The notes beneath the pieces were generated by a model. That model saw only the letters and a program-made list of their open reading frames with translations. It did no database searches and was not told the DNA's origin. The position numbers and the translations under genes were made by a program. Below, one piece after another: positions 15,399 through 22,864 of a stretch of DNA of 40,628 nucleotides (position 1 is the first letter of the stretch; every line of letters begins with the position of its first letter). Source of the stretch: an uncultured Pseudomonadota bacterium (GTDB taxonomy: Bacteria > Pseudomonadota > Gammaproteobacteria > Steroidobacterales > Steroidobacteraceae); assembly GCA_937920275.1 (NCBI GenBank), contig CALGVD010000081.1:1-40628 (forward strand). Reading direction: 5' to 3'.

Positions 15399-18179
15399 AT
15401 GGAACATCGCACTTTCGTCGACGCCGCCACCCTGTCCGCCCATCTGCACGATCCGGACTGGGTGCTCCTCGACTGTCGTTTCGAGTTGGCGCAGCCCGGT
15501 TGGGGCGAAGCGGCGTTCGCTGCAGGCCACATCGAGGGGGCGCAATACGCGCATCTCGACCGTGACCTGTCCTCGGCGGTGACGCCGACGACCGGCCGCC
15601 ACCCGCTGCCGGACCCGGCACAGTTCACCCGTCAGGCGGGCGCTTGGGGCATCGGTCCCGACACCCAAGTCGTCCTCTATGACCAGGACATCGGCGTGTT
15701 CGCGGCGCGCGCCTGGTGGTTGTTGCGCTGGCTCGGCCATCGGCGGGTCGCTGTGCTGGAGGGCGGCTGGGCCGCGTGGAGTGCGGCGGGCCTGCCCACC
15801 TCCCAGACCGCGCAGCCGCGACCCGCGCGGACTTTCACCGGCACCCCCGACCCGACGATGACCGCCGACGCAGCGGCGGTGCAGGCGGGACTCGCCGACG
15901 GCGCGATCCGCCTCGTCGATGCGCGCGGTGCAGAGCGCTTCGCGGGCCGCAACGAGACCGCCGATCCGATCGCAGGTCATGTGCCGGGGGCGGTCAACCA
16001 ACCCTACGCCCAGAACTTCGAGGGTGGCCGAGCGCTGCCGGTCGCTGCGCTGCAAGCGCGCTGGCGAGCGAGGCTCGCGGGGCATGAGCCGGCCGCGCTC
16101 GTCGCCATGTGCGGCTCAGGGGTCAGCGCCTGCCTCAATCTGTTGACGCTCGAGCATGCCGGGCTCGGCGGCGGCAAGCTCTATCCAGGGTCCTGGAGCG
16201 AGTGGATCCGCGATCCGGCCCGGCCCGTGGCGACCGGCGCTGCGCCAGAGCCGCAGCCCTCACCCTCGGCCGCGGCCTGGAGCGTCGCGCGATCGCGCGA
16301 GCTCTACCATGTGCGGGCTTGGGGCCAAGGCTACTTCGATATCAACGAGCGCGGTCATGTGGTGGTGCGCCCGGAGCAGCAGCCGGGCCGCGAGATCGAC
16401 CTCCACGATGTCGTGCAAGGCCTCAAGGCCCGCGACCTCACCGCCCCATTGGTGCTGCGCTTCTCCGGGATCCTCGGCCACCGTATGCGCCAGCTGTACG
16501 ATGCCTTCAGCCGCGCGATCGCCGAGAACGATTACCGCAACCGTTACGCAGCGGTGTTCCCGATCAAGGTCAACCAACAGCGCCTGGTGGTCGAAGAGGT
16601 GTTCCGCTGCGGCGCGGAGTTCGGGTTCGGTCTCGAGGCCGGCAGCAAGCCCGAGCTGCTCGCGGTCATGGCGATGAGCGAGAACTCGCCGGACCGGCTG
16701 ATCGTCTGCAACGGCTTCAAGGATGACGCCTACATCGAGACCGCGATGCTGGCCACCAAGCTCGGCCGCTCGATCGTGCCGGTGGTGGAGAACTACTCGG
16801 AGCTCGGCCTCATCATCAAGCACGCGCAACGCCTCGGCGTGCGGCCGCAGATCGGCGTGCGCGTCAAACTCGCGAGCGAAGGCTCGGGACGATGGAGCGG
16901 TTCAGCCGGCGAGAAGTCGAAGTTCGGCCTCTTCATCACCGAGATCCTGGAAGCGGTCGCGGAACTGCGCCGTCACGGCATGCTCGACTGCCTGAAGCTC
17001 GTGCACTGCCACCCGGGCAGCCAGTTGCAGGACATCCAGCGCGTCAAGGACGCCATCAACGAGCTCGCGCATGTCTACGCGGAGCTCAAGCTTCTCGGTG
17101 CCGGTCTCGAGTACATCGACGTCGGCGGTGGTCTCGGCGTCGATTACGACGGCTCGGCCAGCAACGATGCCTCCTCGATGAACTACAGCGTCGAGGAGTA
17201 CGCGAACGATGTCGTGCACCGCATCGGCAGCGTCTGCAAGACCCGCGGCATCCCGCATCCGATGATCATCAGCGAATCCGGCCGCGCCATCGCTGCGCAC
17301 CACAGCATCCTGGTGTTCAACGTGCTCGGGCGCTCGGCGCTCGATCGGTTCGATGTCAGCGGGCACGAGGACGAAGGCTCGGACAAAGCCTTTCCGCAAC
17401 CCATACTCGATCTGCTCGACGCCTACCGCGAAGCGAGCGGACGGCGCTTGGTCGAGTGTTGGCACGACGCGCTGACCGCGCGCGAGCAATGCCTGCAGAT
17501 GTTCAACCTCGGCCTGCTGTCCCTCGAACTGCGCGGTCTCGCCGAACGGCTCTATTGGGCCACCTGCGCGCGCATCCGTGACCTGTGCCGGCAGCTGGAC
17601 GAAGTGCCCGAGGAGCTCAAAGATATCGAGACCGTCCTCTCGGACCTCTATTTCTGCAACATGTCGGTGTTCCAGTCGCTGCCCGATTCCTGGGCCATCG
17701 ACCAGCTGTTCCCCATCATGCCGATCCATCGCCTCGATGAGCGTCCTGCACGCCATGCGGTGCTCGCCGACATCACCTGCGACTCGGACGGCAAGATCGA
17801 CCATTTCGTCAGCCATCGCGAGATCAAGCGGACGCTCGAGGTGCACGAGATGGAGGAAGGCGACGAGTATTACCTCGCGGCGTTCCTGGTCGGCGCTTAT
17901 CAAGAGACGCTGGGTGATCTTCACAACCTGTTCGGGGACACCCATGTGGTGCACATCAGGCTGGAGGACGACGGCGGTTGGTTCATCGAAGAGACCGTCG
18001 CCGGCGACACCGCCAACAAGGTGCTCGAATACATGGAGTACGATGTCGCCGAACTCGTCCCGGCGCTCGCCCGCGACTGCGAACGCGCGATCCGCGAGGG
18101 GCGCATGACCGTGGCGGAGGGCCAGGAACTGCGGCGCTTCTACGAGCGCGAGCTCAACGGCTACGCCTATCTGGAATGA
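15399..18179 (+). CDS. Fusion: 3-mercaptopyruvate-type sulfurtransferase + biosynthetic arginine decarboxylase
   Basis: A single 926-residue frame joins two enzymes. Residues 1 to about 285 are a two-domain sulfurtransferase with the active-site loop CGSGVSAC (Cys238), the 3-mercaptopyruvate sulfurtransferase type. After a Pro/Ala/Ser linker of about 20 residues, residues about 300-926 are SpeA-type PLP arginine decarboxylase: FPIKVNQ (PLP lysine K390), LEAGSKPELLAV, KSKFGL, DVGGGLGVDYDG, SESGRAIAAHH, DSWAIDQLFP, LADITCDSDGKIDHF and AYQETLGDLHNLFGD, ending YAYLE. Both parts have full family length and no stop or frameshift at the junction. The ATG at 15399 has CCGGAG upstream; the frame runs 38 codons further back into the divergent GST gene. 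SpeA makes agmatine, a putrescine precursor, and homospermidine synthase lies across the divergent promoter. Confidence 0.92.
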   Translation: MEHRTFVDAATLSAHLHDPDWVLLDCRFELAQPGWGEAAFAAGHIEGAQYAHLDRDLSSAVTPTTGRHPLPDPAQFTRQAGAWGIGPDTQVVLYDQDIGVFAARAWWLLRWLGHRRVAVLEGGWAAWSAAGLPTSQTAQPRPARTFTGTPDPTMTADAAAVQAGLADGAIRLVDARGAERFAGRNETADPIAGHVPGAVNQPYAQNFEGGRALPVAALQARWRARLAGHEPAALVAMCGSGVSACLNLLTLEHAGLGGGKLYPGSWSEWIRDPARPVATGAAPEPQPSPSAAAWSVARSRELYHVRAWGQGYFDINERGHVVVRPEQQPGREIDLHDVVQGLKARDLTAPLVLRFSGILGHRMRQLYDAFSRAIAENDYRNRYAAVFPIKVNQQRLVVEEVFRCGAEFGFGLEAGSKPELLAVMAMSENSPDRLIVCNGFKDDAYIETAMLATKLGRSIVPVVENYSELGLIIKHAQRLGVRPQIGVRVKLASEGSGRWSGSAGEKSKFGLFITEILEAVAELRRHGMLDCLKLVHCHPGSQLQDIQRVKDAINELAHVYAELKLLGAGLEYIDVGGGLGVDYDGSASNDASSMNYSVEEYANDVVHRIGSVCKTRGIPHPMIISESGRAIAAHHSILVFNVLGRSALDRFDVSGHEDEGSDKAFPQPILDLLDAYREASGRRLVECWHDALTAREQCLQMFNLGLLSLELRGLAERLYWATCARIRDLCRQLDEVPEELKDIETVLSDLYFCNMSVFQSLPDSWAIDQLFPIMPIHRLDERPARHAVLADITCDSDGKIDHFVSHREIKRTLEVHEMEEGDEYYLAAFLVGAYQETLGDLHNLFGDTHVVHIRLEDDGGWFIEETVAGDTANKVLEYMEYDVAELVPALARDCERAIREGRMTVAEGQELRRFYERELNGYAYLE

Positions 18180-18202
18180 GCGGCGTCCGCCGCGCCGGGG
18201 TG

Positions 18203-18208
18203 TATCAT
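18203..18208 (+). promoter_or_regulatory. Candidate -10 box for the DUF1838 gene
   Basis: TATCAT in the 92-bp gap after the arginine decarboxylase stop, giving a predicted leader of about 57 nt ending in a good GGAGGA Shine-Dalgarno. A short perfect hairpin (gcggcg-tc-cgccgc, 18180-18193) just upstream has no T-run and is not a convincing terminator. Confidence 0.35.
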
Positions 18209-18271
18209 CGGCCGGCGGGTCTTCGGATCCGTCGATCGACACCTCAAGCCATCCGTCCCGGAGGACTCCGC

Positions 18272-19183
18272 ATGAACCGTCCGATCTTTGCGCTCGCCGC
18301 CGCCCTCGCCGCGCTGCTCGCCGCCCCCGTCACCGAAGCCCGGCAGAAGCCGGCCGCGATCGACCTGTCTACGCCCGCTGGGGCTGCGCTGGCGCAGCGC
18401 AAGATCCAATGCTCGGCGATCGACAATGTCGCCGTCACCTACACCTTCCACGGCGAGGCCTTCGCGCGCGTACCCGGTGAGCGTGACCGCAAGCTGTTCG
18501 ATGTCGAGGGCATGAACGTCCGCCAATGCGTCACCGTGACCGATCCGCAGCGCGGCACCGGTTGGCGTCTCGTATCGCGCGAACTGCTGCTCTACATCGA
18601 CCCGGCCACGGGCGAGATCCTGCGCGAATGGAAGAATCCCTGGACGGGGCAGACCGTCAAGGTGCTGCAGACCACCAACGACCCGGTCAACCAGCGGCCT
18701 GTGTTCCCGGCGACCACCGACAGCCGCTTGACGGGCTGGCGCGGAACCATCAACGGGGACACTTGGTGGGACACCATCACGGTGCCGCTGTTCTATTCCA
18801 ACCCGCTTGCAGGCCCCTACCAGAAGCAGATCGGCGGCTTCTACCACGCCACGGAGATGTTCAATTTCTTCGGCAAGATCTCCGAGCTCACCGATCCGCG
18901 CAACACGAACCCGGCGGTCAATGTCGGTTGGGTGCGGATGGCCGATTGGCTGCCTTGGATGGAGATGAGCGGACGCGCAGGGATCATCTACATGCACGCC
19001 GCCGGTCGGAAGATCGACGACTATTCGCAGCTGCCCAAGGTCATGCGCGATGCGATCGAACAGGAGTATCCCGCGTACCGCACCCCGCCCCCGGGTGATG
19101 ACGCGCGCGCGAACGAGACCAGCTGGACGCTCTACAAAAAGACCTTCCCACCCCCGGCCGCGGTGCAACCCGCAGGGAAATAG
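18272..19183 (+). CDS. Secreted DUF1838-family protein
   Basis: A 303-residue protein with a Sec signal peptide (about 1-23, cleavage near TEARQ). The mature part is rich in tryptophan and aromatic residues: MNVRQCVTVTDPQRGTGW, YIDPATGEILREWKNPW, WWDTITVPLFYSNP and YHATEMFNFF resemble the DUF1838 family, of unknown function and often found near oxidoreductases. The ATG at 18272 has GGAGGA about 7 nt upstream. It follows the arginine decarboxylase gene in the same direction but has its own candidate promoter, so a functional link is not implied. Confidence 0.82.
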   Translation: MNRPIFALAAALAALLAAPVTEARQKPAAIDLSTPAGAALAQRKIQCSAIDNVAVTYTFHGEAFARVPGERDRKLFDVEGMNVRQCVTVTDPQRGTGWRLVSRELLLYIDPATGEILREWKNPWTGQTVKVLQTTNDPVNQRPVFPATTDSRLTGWRGTINGDTWWDTITVPLFYSNPLAGPYQKQIGGFYHATEMFNFFGKISELTDPRNTNPAVNVGWVRMADWLPWMEMSGRAGIIYMHAAGRKIDDYSQLPKVMRDAIEQEYPAYRTPPPGDDARANETSWTLYKKTFPPPAAVQPAGK

Positions 19184-19219
19184 TTTCCCGGTCGTCAATC
19201 ATTTCACGGGGCCCGCGCA

Positions 19220-19831
19220 GTGCCTGTCATCCGGCGTCGTCAAGCGGCCCGCAGCGCCCAACCCCCTGCGGTGGTGGCGCTGCGGTTGCCGATCCCCCCG
19301 CGGCGCAAGCTGCCGCAGGACCTGCAAAGGTACTTCGGCGCCTGCGAGGACGCTTTGGGCTTCCTGCCGAACGTGCTGTCCGTCTACAGCTTCGACGAGA
19401 CGAAGCTGCGTGCGTTCATCGCGATGTACAACGACCTCATGCTCGGTCGATCGCGGCTCTCGAAGCTCGAGCGGGAGATGATCGCGGTGGTGGTGTCGGC
19501 CACGAACCGCTGCTACTACTGCCTCACCGCCCACGGCCATGCGGTGCGCGAACTCTCCGGCGACCCTTCGCTCGGCGAGACGCTGGCGCTCAACTATCGG
19601 GTGGCGCGCCTGCCGCGCCGCCAGCGTGCGATGCTCGATTTCGCGCATGCGCTGACGATCGACCCGGCGGCTGACGCCGCGGCCGCGCGCCGCAAACTCA
19701 AGCGTGCCGGATTCAGCGACCGCGACATCTGGGACATCATCTCGGTGACGGCGTTCTTCAACATGACCAACCGGGTGGCCGCTGCCAGCGACATGATGCC
19801 GAACCGTGAGTACCTCGCCGCGGCGCGTTGA
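19220..19831 (+). CDS. Peroxidase-related enzyme (AhpD/carboxymuconolactone decarboxylase fold)
   Basis: A 203-residue helical protein of the AhpD-like fold. It carries the redox motif CYYCLTAH (Cys98, Cys101, His105), and the surrounding LSKLEREMIAVVVSATNRC and AFFNMTNRVAAASDMMPN match the uncharacterised peroxidase-related subfamily. Such proteins use the CxxC pair with a proton-relay histidine in thiol-dependent peroxide reduction, though activity here is inferred. The start is a GTG at 19220, since no ATG precedes the homology. No signal peptide. It is followed 22 nt later by a Nudix gene in the same direction. Confidence 0.85.
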   Translation: MPVIRRRQAARSAQPPAVVALRLPIPPRRKLPQDLQRYFGACEDALGFLPNVLSVYSFDETKLRAFIAMYNDLMLGRSRLSKLEREMIAVVVSATNRCYYCLTAHGHAVRELSGDPSLGETLALNYRVARLPRRQRAMLDFAHALTIDPAADAAAARRKLKRAGFSDRDIWDIISVTAFFNMTNRVAAASDMMPNREYLAAAR

Positions 19832-19853
19832 CCGCCCGGCAGCGCAGGCGCCT

Positions 19854-20396
19854 ATGGAAGACACCCGCCGCCCCGTGCTCGACGGACGCGTGATCCGCGT
19901 GAGCATCGATACGGTGACGCTACCCAACGGTCATCGCACCGATCTCGAGATCGTGCATCACCCCGGCGGCGCTGCCATCGTCGCGATCGACGACGCAGGA
20001 CGGGTCTGTCTGCTGCATCAGCACCGACATGCCGCGGGCGGCCGGGTCTGGGAGCTGCCCGCCGGACGACTGGAACCGGATGAACCCCCGGCGGAGACGG
20101 CGCGCCGCGAGCTCGCCGAGGAAGCCGGCGTCTCGGCGCGCGAGTGGCGGTCGCTCGGCGTCTCGCTCAGTTCACCCGGCGTGTTCACCGAGCGCATCCA
20201 TCTGTTCCTCGCCACGGGCCTCTCGCCGGTGCCAGATGCCCGCGAAGCGGCCGAGGTGTTCGAGGTGCATTGGCTGCCGTTGGAGGAGGCCGTGCTACGC
20301 TGCCTCGACGGCCGTATCGAAGATTCCAAGACCTGCATCGGCGTGCTGCGCGCCGCCGCCCTGATCGGGCGCGATCTGACCCGGAGTCCCGCATGA
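19854..20396 (+). CDS. Nudix hydrolase (ADP-ribose pyrophosphatase-like)
   Basis: A 180-residue Nudix hydrolase. The complete Nudix box occupies residues 71-93, beginning GRLEPDE and ending RELAEEAGV, matching GX5EX7REUXEEXGU. The preceding VWELPAG and the following FTERIHLFLATGL suit the ADP-ribose/sugar-nucleotide pyrophosphatase branch, which clears ADP-ribose to AMP and ribose 5-phosphate. The ATG at 19854 is preferred to the upstream start at 19806, which overlaps the previous gene. The stop overlaps the next start (ATGA), so it is translationally coupled to the quinone oxidoreductase. Confidence 0.87.
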   Translation: MEDTRRPVLDGRVIRVSIDTVTLPNGHRTDLEIVHHPGGAAIVAIDDAGRVCLLHQHRHAAGGRVWELPAGRLEPDEPPAETARRELAEEAGVSAREWRSLGVSLSSPGVFTERIHLFLATGLSPVPDAREAAEVFEVHWLPLEEAVLRCLDGRIEDSKTCIGVLRAAALIGRDLTRSPA

Positions 20397-21388
20397 AAGC
20401 ATTGATGAGCATCGCCCCCGGCGGCCCCCGCAGCCTCGAGCTGCGCGAAGTGCCCGATCCGATGCCCGGCCCCGGCGAGGTGCGCATCGCGGTGCGCGCC
20501 TGCGCCATCAACTTCCCCGACACGCTCGTGATCGAGGACAAGTACCAGTTCAAGCCGCCCCGACCGTTCGCCCCCGGCATGGAGGTCGCAGGCGTGGTGG
20601 AGGCGCTCGGCGCCGGCGTCGAGGCGCCCGCCCTCGGCAGCCGCGTGATCGCCCATGCGCTGGTGGGCGGTCTCGCCGAAAAGCTCATCGCCCGCGCCGC
20701 GCACTGCGTGCCGATGCCCGATGCCATGGCCTTCGAGGTCGGCGCATCGCTGCTCGTCACCTACGGCACCTCGATCCACGCGCTGCAGGACCGCGGCCGC
20801 CTGCGCGCCGGCGAGACGCTGCTGGTGCTCGGCGCCGCCGGCGGTGTCGGTCTCGCCGCGGTCGAACTCGGCAAGGTCGCAGGTGCGCGGGTGATCGCCG
20901 CCGTCTCGAGCGAAGGCAAAGCTGCCGTGGCGCGGGCGCACGGGGCCGACGCGACGCTCGTCTACCCGAGCACCGTCACCGACCCGCGCGCGCTCACCGC
21001 GGCGTTCAAAGATGCCTGCGGGCCATCGGGCGCGGATGTCATCTACGACCCCGTCGGCGGCCCCTATGCGGAGCCCGCACTGCGTGCCATCGCCTGGGAG
21101 GGCCGCTATCTCGTGGTCGGCTTTCCAGCGGGGATCCCGCAACCGCCGCTCAACCTCGCGCTGCTCAAGGGCTGCGACATCTGCGGCGTGTTCTGGGGCA
21201 GCTTCGTCGAGCGCAACCCGGCACGGCACCGCGAGCATGTGAAGAACCTGCTGCAGATGTGCCTCGAGGGCCGCATCCGCCCGGAGATCTCCGCTCGCTA
21301 TCCTCTGGAGCGCGGCGGCGAGGCGCTCGAAGCCTTGGCGGGGCGCCACGCCACCGGCAAGGTCGTGGTGACGATCGGCGAGGGCTGA
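20393..21388 (+). CDS. NADPH:quinone oxidoreductase family protein (zinc-free MDR)
   Basis: A 331-residue medium-chain dehydrogenase/reductase. The GroES-like N-terminal part has ACAINFPDTLVIEDKYQ and PFAPGMEVAGVVEALG, and the Rossmann domain has GAAGGVGLAAVELGK. The zinc-ligand pattern of alcohol dehydrogenases is absent, which places it with quinone oxidoreductases, usually NADPH-dependent. The start ATG overlaps the Nudix stop by 4 nt, so the two genes are coupled; both concern nicotinamide-nucleotide chemistry, but that is only suggestive. Confidence 0.88.
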   Translation: MKALMSIAPGGPRSLELREVPDPMPGPGEVRIAVRACAINFPDTLVIEDKYQFKPPRPFAPGMEVAGVVEALGAGVEAPALGSRVIAHALVGGLAEKLIARAAHCVPMPDAMAFEVGASLLVTYGTSIHALQDRGRLRAGETLLVLGAAGGVGLAAVELGKVAGARVIAAVSSEGKAAVARAHGADATLVYPSTVTDPRALTAAFKDACGPSGADVIYDPVGGPYAEPALRAIAWEGRYLVVGFPAGIPQPPLNLALLKGCDICGVFWGSFVERNPARHREHVKNLLQMCLEGRIRPEISARYPLERGGEALEALAGRHATGKVVVTIGEG

Positions 21389-21419
21389 CGGCAGGGGTAG
21401 AGATAGCGGGAGCGGTATC

Positions 21420-22160
21420 GTGTACAACCTGATGTTCCTGGCGTTCGCCGCCCTGCAGGTCGCGCTGTTCGTCTGGTTGCTGCACCTCTGGCGCGGAACG
21501 CGGGCTCCGGCGGCCGCTGTGCTGCTGGTGCCGCAGTTCTTCCTCATCTGGGACAACCTGCGCGTCGCCTCGGGCGTGGTGTTGGGCCACGGACCGCTGC
21601 TCTACTGGCTGTCGTGGCCCTCGTTCTGGGCGCATTGGTTGTTCGGCTGCTGGCTGATCATCGCCAGCGGCTCGATCCTGCGTCTCGCCGGGTTCGACTT
21701 CGCGAAGCAGCGTCGGGTCATGGCGGCGTTCTGCCTCACCGCCGTCGCGCTGATGGTCCATGACCTGCCTTTTTTTTGGACCCGCGACATCTACCCGGTC
21801 TGCGAGCTCGGGCTGATCCGTTACAGCGGCGCGGTCAGCGAGGCGTCGCGTTGCAGCCTCGGGCAGACCTTGGTCACGAGCGACTTCCCGCTCGCGCCCG
21901 TCGTCACCTGTCTGGTCGTCATCGGCAGCGGCGCCCTGCTGTGGGTGCATCGCGGCTTCCCCTGGATGACGCTCGGCGGCATCGCCATGCTGCTCACCGC
22001 AGCGCTGCCCGTGCTACGCGACCACAAGCTCGACAACTTCGGCGAGGTGCTGATCGTGCTCGGCGCGACGATCGCCATCGCACGCTTCGCGCCGGCTAGC
22101 CCGCGAGACGAGCCGACAACTCCAGCAAGTGAGAGACCTCGAGGTCCGGGGCGGGACTGA
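21420..22160 (+). CDS. Unrecognised multi-pass membrane protein
   Basis: A 246-residue protein with about six hydrophobic segments (roughly residues 3-24, 33-55, 60-85, 97-115, 160-180, 183-200, with another near 210-225). Tryptophan is abundant in the early segments. I do not recognise the family. The start is GTG at 21420. A run of eight T (DLPFFW codons, near 21772-21779) is unusual in this GC-rich DNA. The hydrophilic C-terminal tail overlaps the 3' end of the convergent HAD gene by 65 nt, so the tail may be poorly constrained. Confidence 0.7.
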   Translation: MYNLMFLAFAALQVALFVWLLHLWRGTRAPAAAVLLVPQFFLIWDNLRVASGVVLGHGPLLYWLSWPSFWAHWLFGCWLIIASGSILRLAGFDFAKQRRVMAAFCLTAVALMVHDLPFFWTRDIYPVCELGLIRYSGAVSEASRCSLGQTLVTSDFPLAPVVTCLVVIGSGALLWVHRGFPWMTLGGIAMLLTAALPVLRDHKLDNFGEVLIVLGATIAIARFAPASPRDEPTTPASERPRGPGRD

Positions 22161-22788
22161 GCTCTGCGGGCCACGGCATGCCCGTCCGGTTGACCCACGC
22201 GGCACGGCAACCTGCTGCACGCGCGGCCACCACGTCGAGGTGGGGGTTGTCGCCCACATAGAGCATCTCCTGCGGCGCGACACCGAGTGCGGCAGCCGAC
22301 GCCAGGAAGGCACCGGCCTCAGGCTTGGCGCAGCCCACCGATTCGGCGTTGAGCATGCCGACGAAATGCTGGTGCAGACCGATGCGCCGCAGATCGGCGT
22401 TGCCGTTCGAGAAGGTGGCGAGCGGATACCGCGAACCGAGCGCGACCAACGCCGGAACCACATCGTCGAACAATTCCACCTCGTTGCGCGCCGCGATGAA
22501 CACCTCGAAGATCGCCTCACCCACGGCTGGATCGTGGCCGTGCCGCAGGGCGATACGCCGCAACGCCTCGGTGCGCAGCCAGGTCATGTCGTGGGCGCGT
22601 GCGGGGTGGTCCGCTGCGAGGGTGGTGCGCAGCTGGAAGATCGTCTCAGGGGTCAGGTGCGGCACGAGCCCCGGATGCTGTGCGGCGATGAACTCCGCCA
22701 CGCGGGCCTCGGCGCGGACGAGGACCGGTCTCACCTCCCAAAAGGTGTCGTCGAGGTCGAAACAGAGTGCGCGGATGGGTGGGGTCAT
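22096..22788 (-). CDS. HAD-superfamily phosphatase (YigB-like)
   Basis: A 230-residue HAD hydrolase. Motif I is FDLDDTFW (D11, D13), motif II is TFSNGNAD, motif III is the lysine of CAKPEAGAF and motif IV is YVGDNPHLD. The RPVLVRAEARVAEF segment after motif I and the overall length resemble YigB, a phosphatase for FMN and the riboflavin precursor 5-amino-6-(5-phosphoribitylamino)uracil. Substrate specificity cannot be read from sequence alone. The ATG at 22788 begins the homology; the longer frame extends into the divergent peptidase gene. Its 3' end overlaps the convergent membrane-protein gene by 65 nt. Confidence 0.85.
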   Translation of the reverse strand: MTPPIRALCFDLDDTFWEVRPVLVRAEARVAEFIAAQHPGLVPHLTPETIFQLRTTLAADHPARAHDMTWLRTEALRRIALRHGHDPAVGEAIFEVFIAARNEVELFDDVVPALVALGSRYPLATFSNGNADLRRIGLHQHFVGMLNAESVGCAKPEAGAFLASAAALGVAPQEMLYVGDNPHLDVVAARAAGCRAAWVNRTGMPWPAELSPAPDLEVSHLLELSARLAG

Positions 22789-22817
22789 GAGATGCGGCAA
22801 GCGCTCGGCGAGGGGGC

Positions 22818-22823
22818 TACAAT
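22818..22823 (+). promoter_or_regulatory. Candidate -10 box for the S9 peptidase
   Basis: TACAAT (5 of 6 matches to TATAAT) in the 76-bp divergent gap between the HAD gene and the peptidase gene, predicting a leader of about 35 nt. No good -35 box at 17 bp. Confidence 0.5.
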
Positions 22824-22864
22824 CAGGGTATCGCTTTGTACCGGTATGCACCGCGGAGCACAAC

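Noticed and set aside
18180-18193. Perfect gcggcg-tc-cgccgc hairpin as a terminator of the arginine decarboxylase gene
   Set aside because: The loop is only 2 nt and no T-run follows.
21772-21779. Run of eight T as a programmed frameshift site
   Set aside because: The frame is continuous with sensible membrane-protein sequence on both sides, and no alternative product is suggested.
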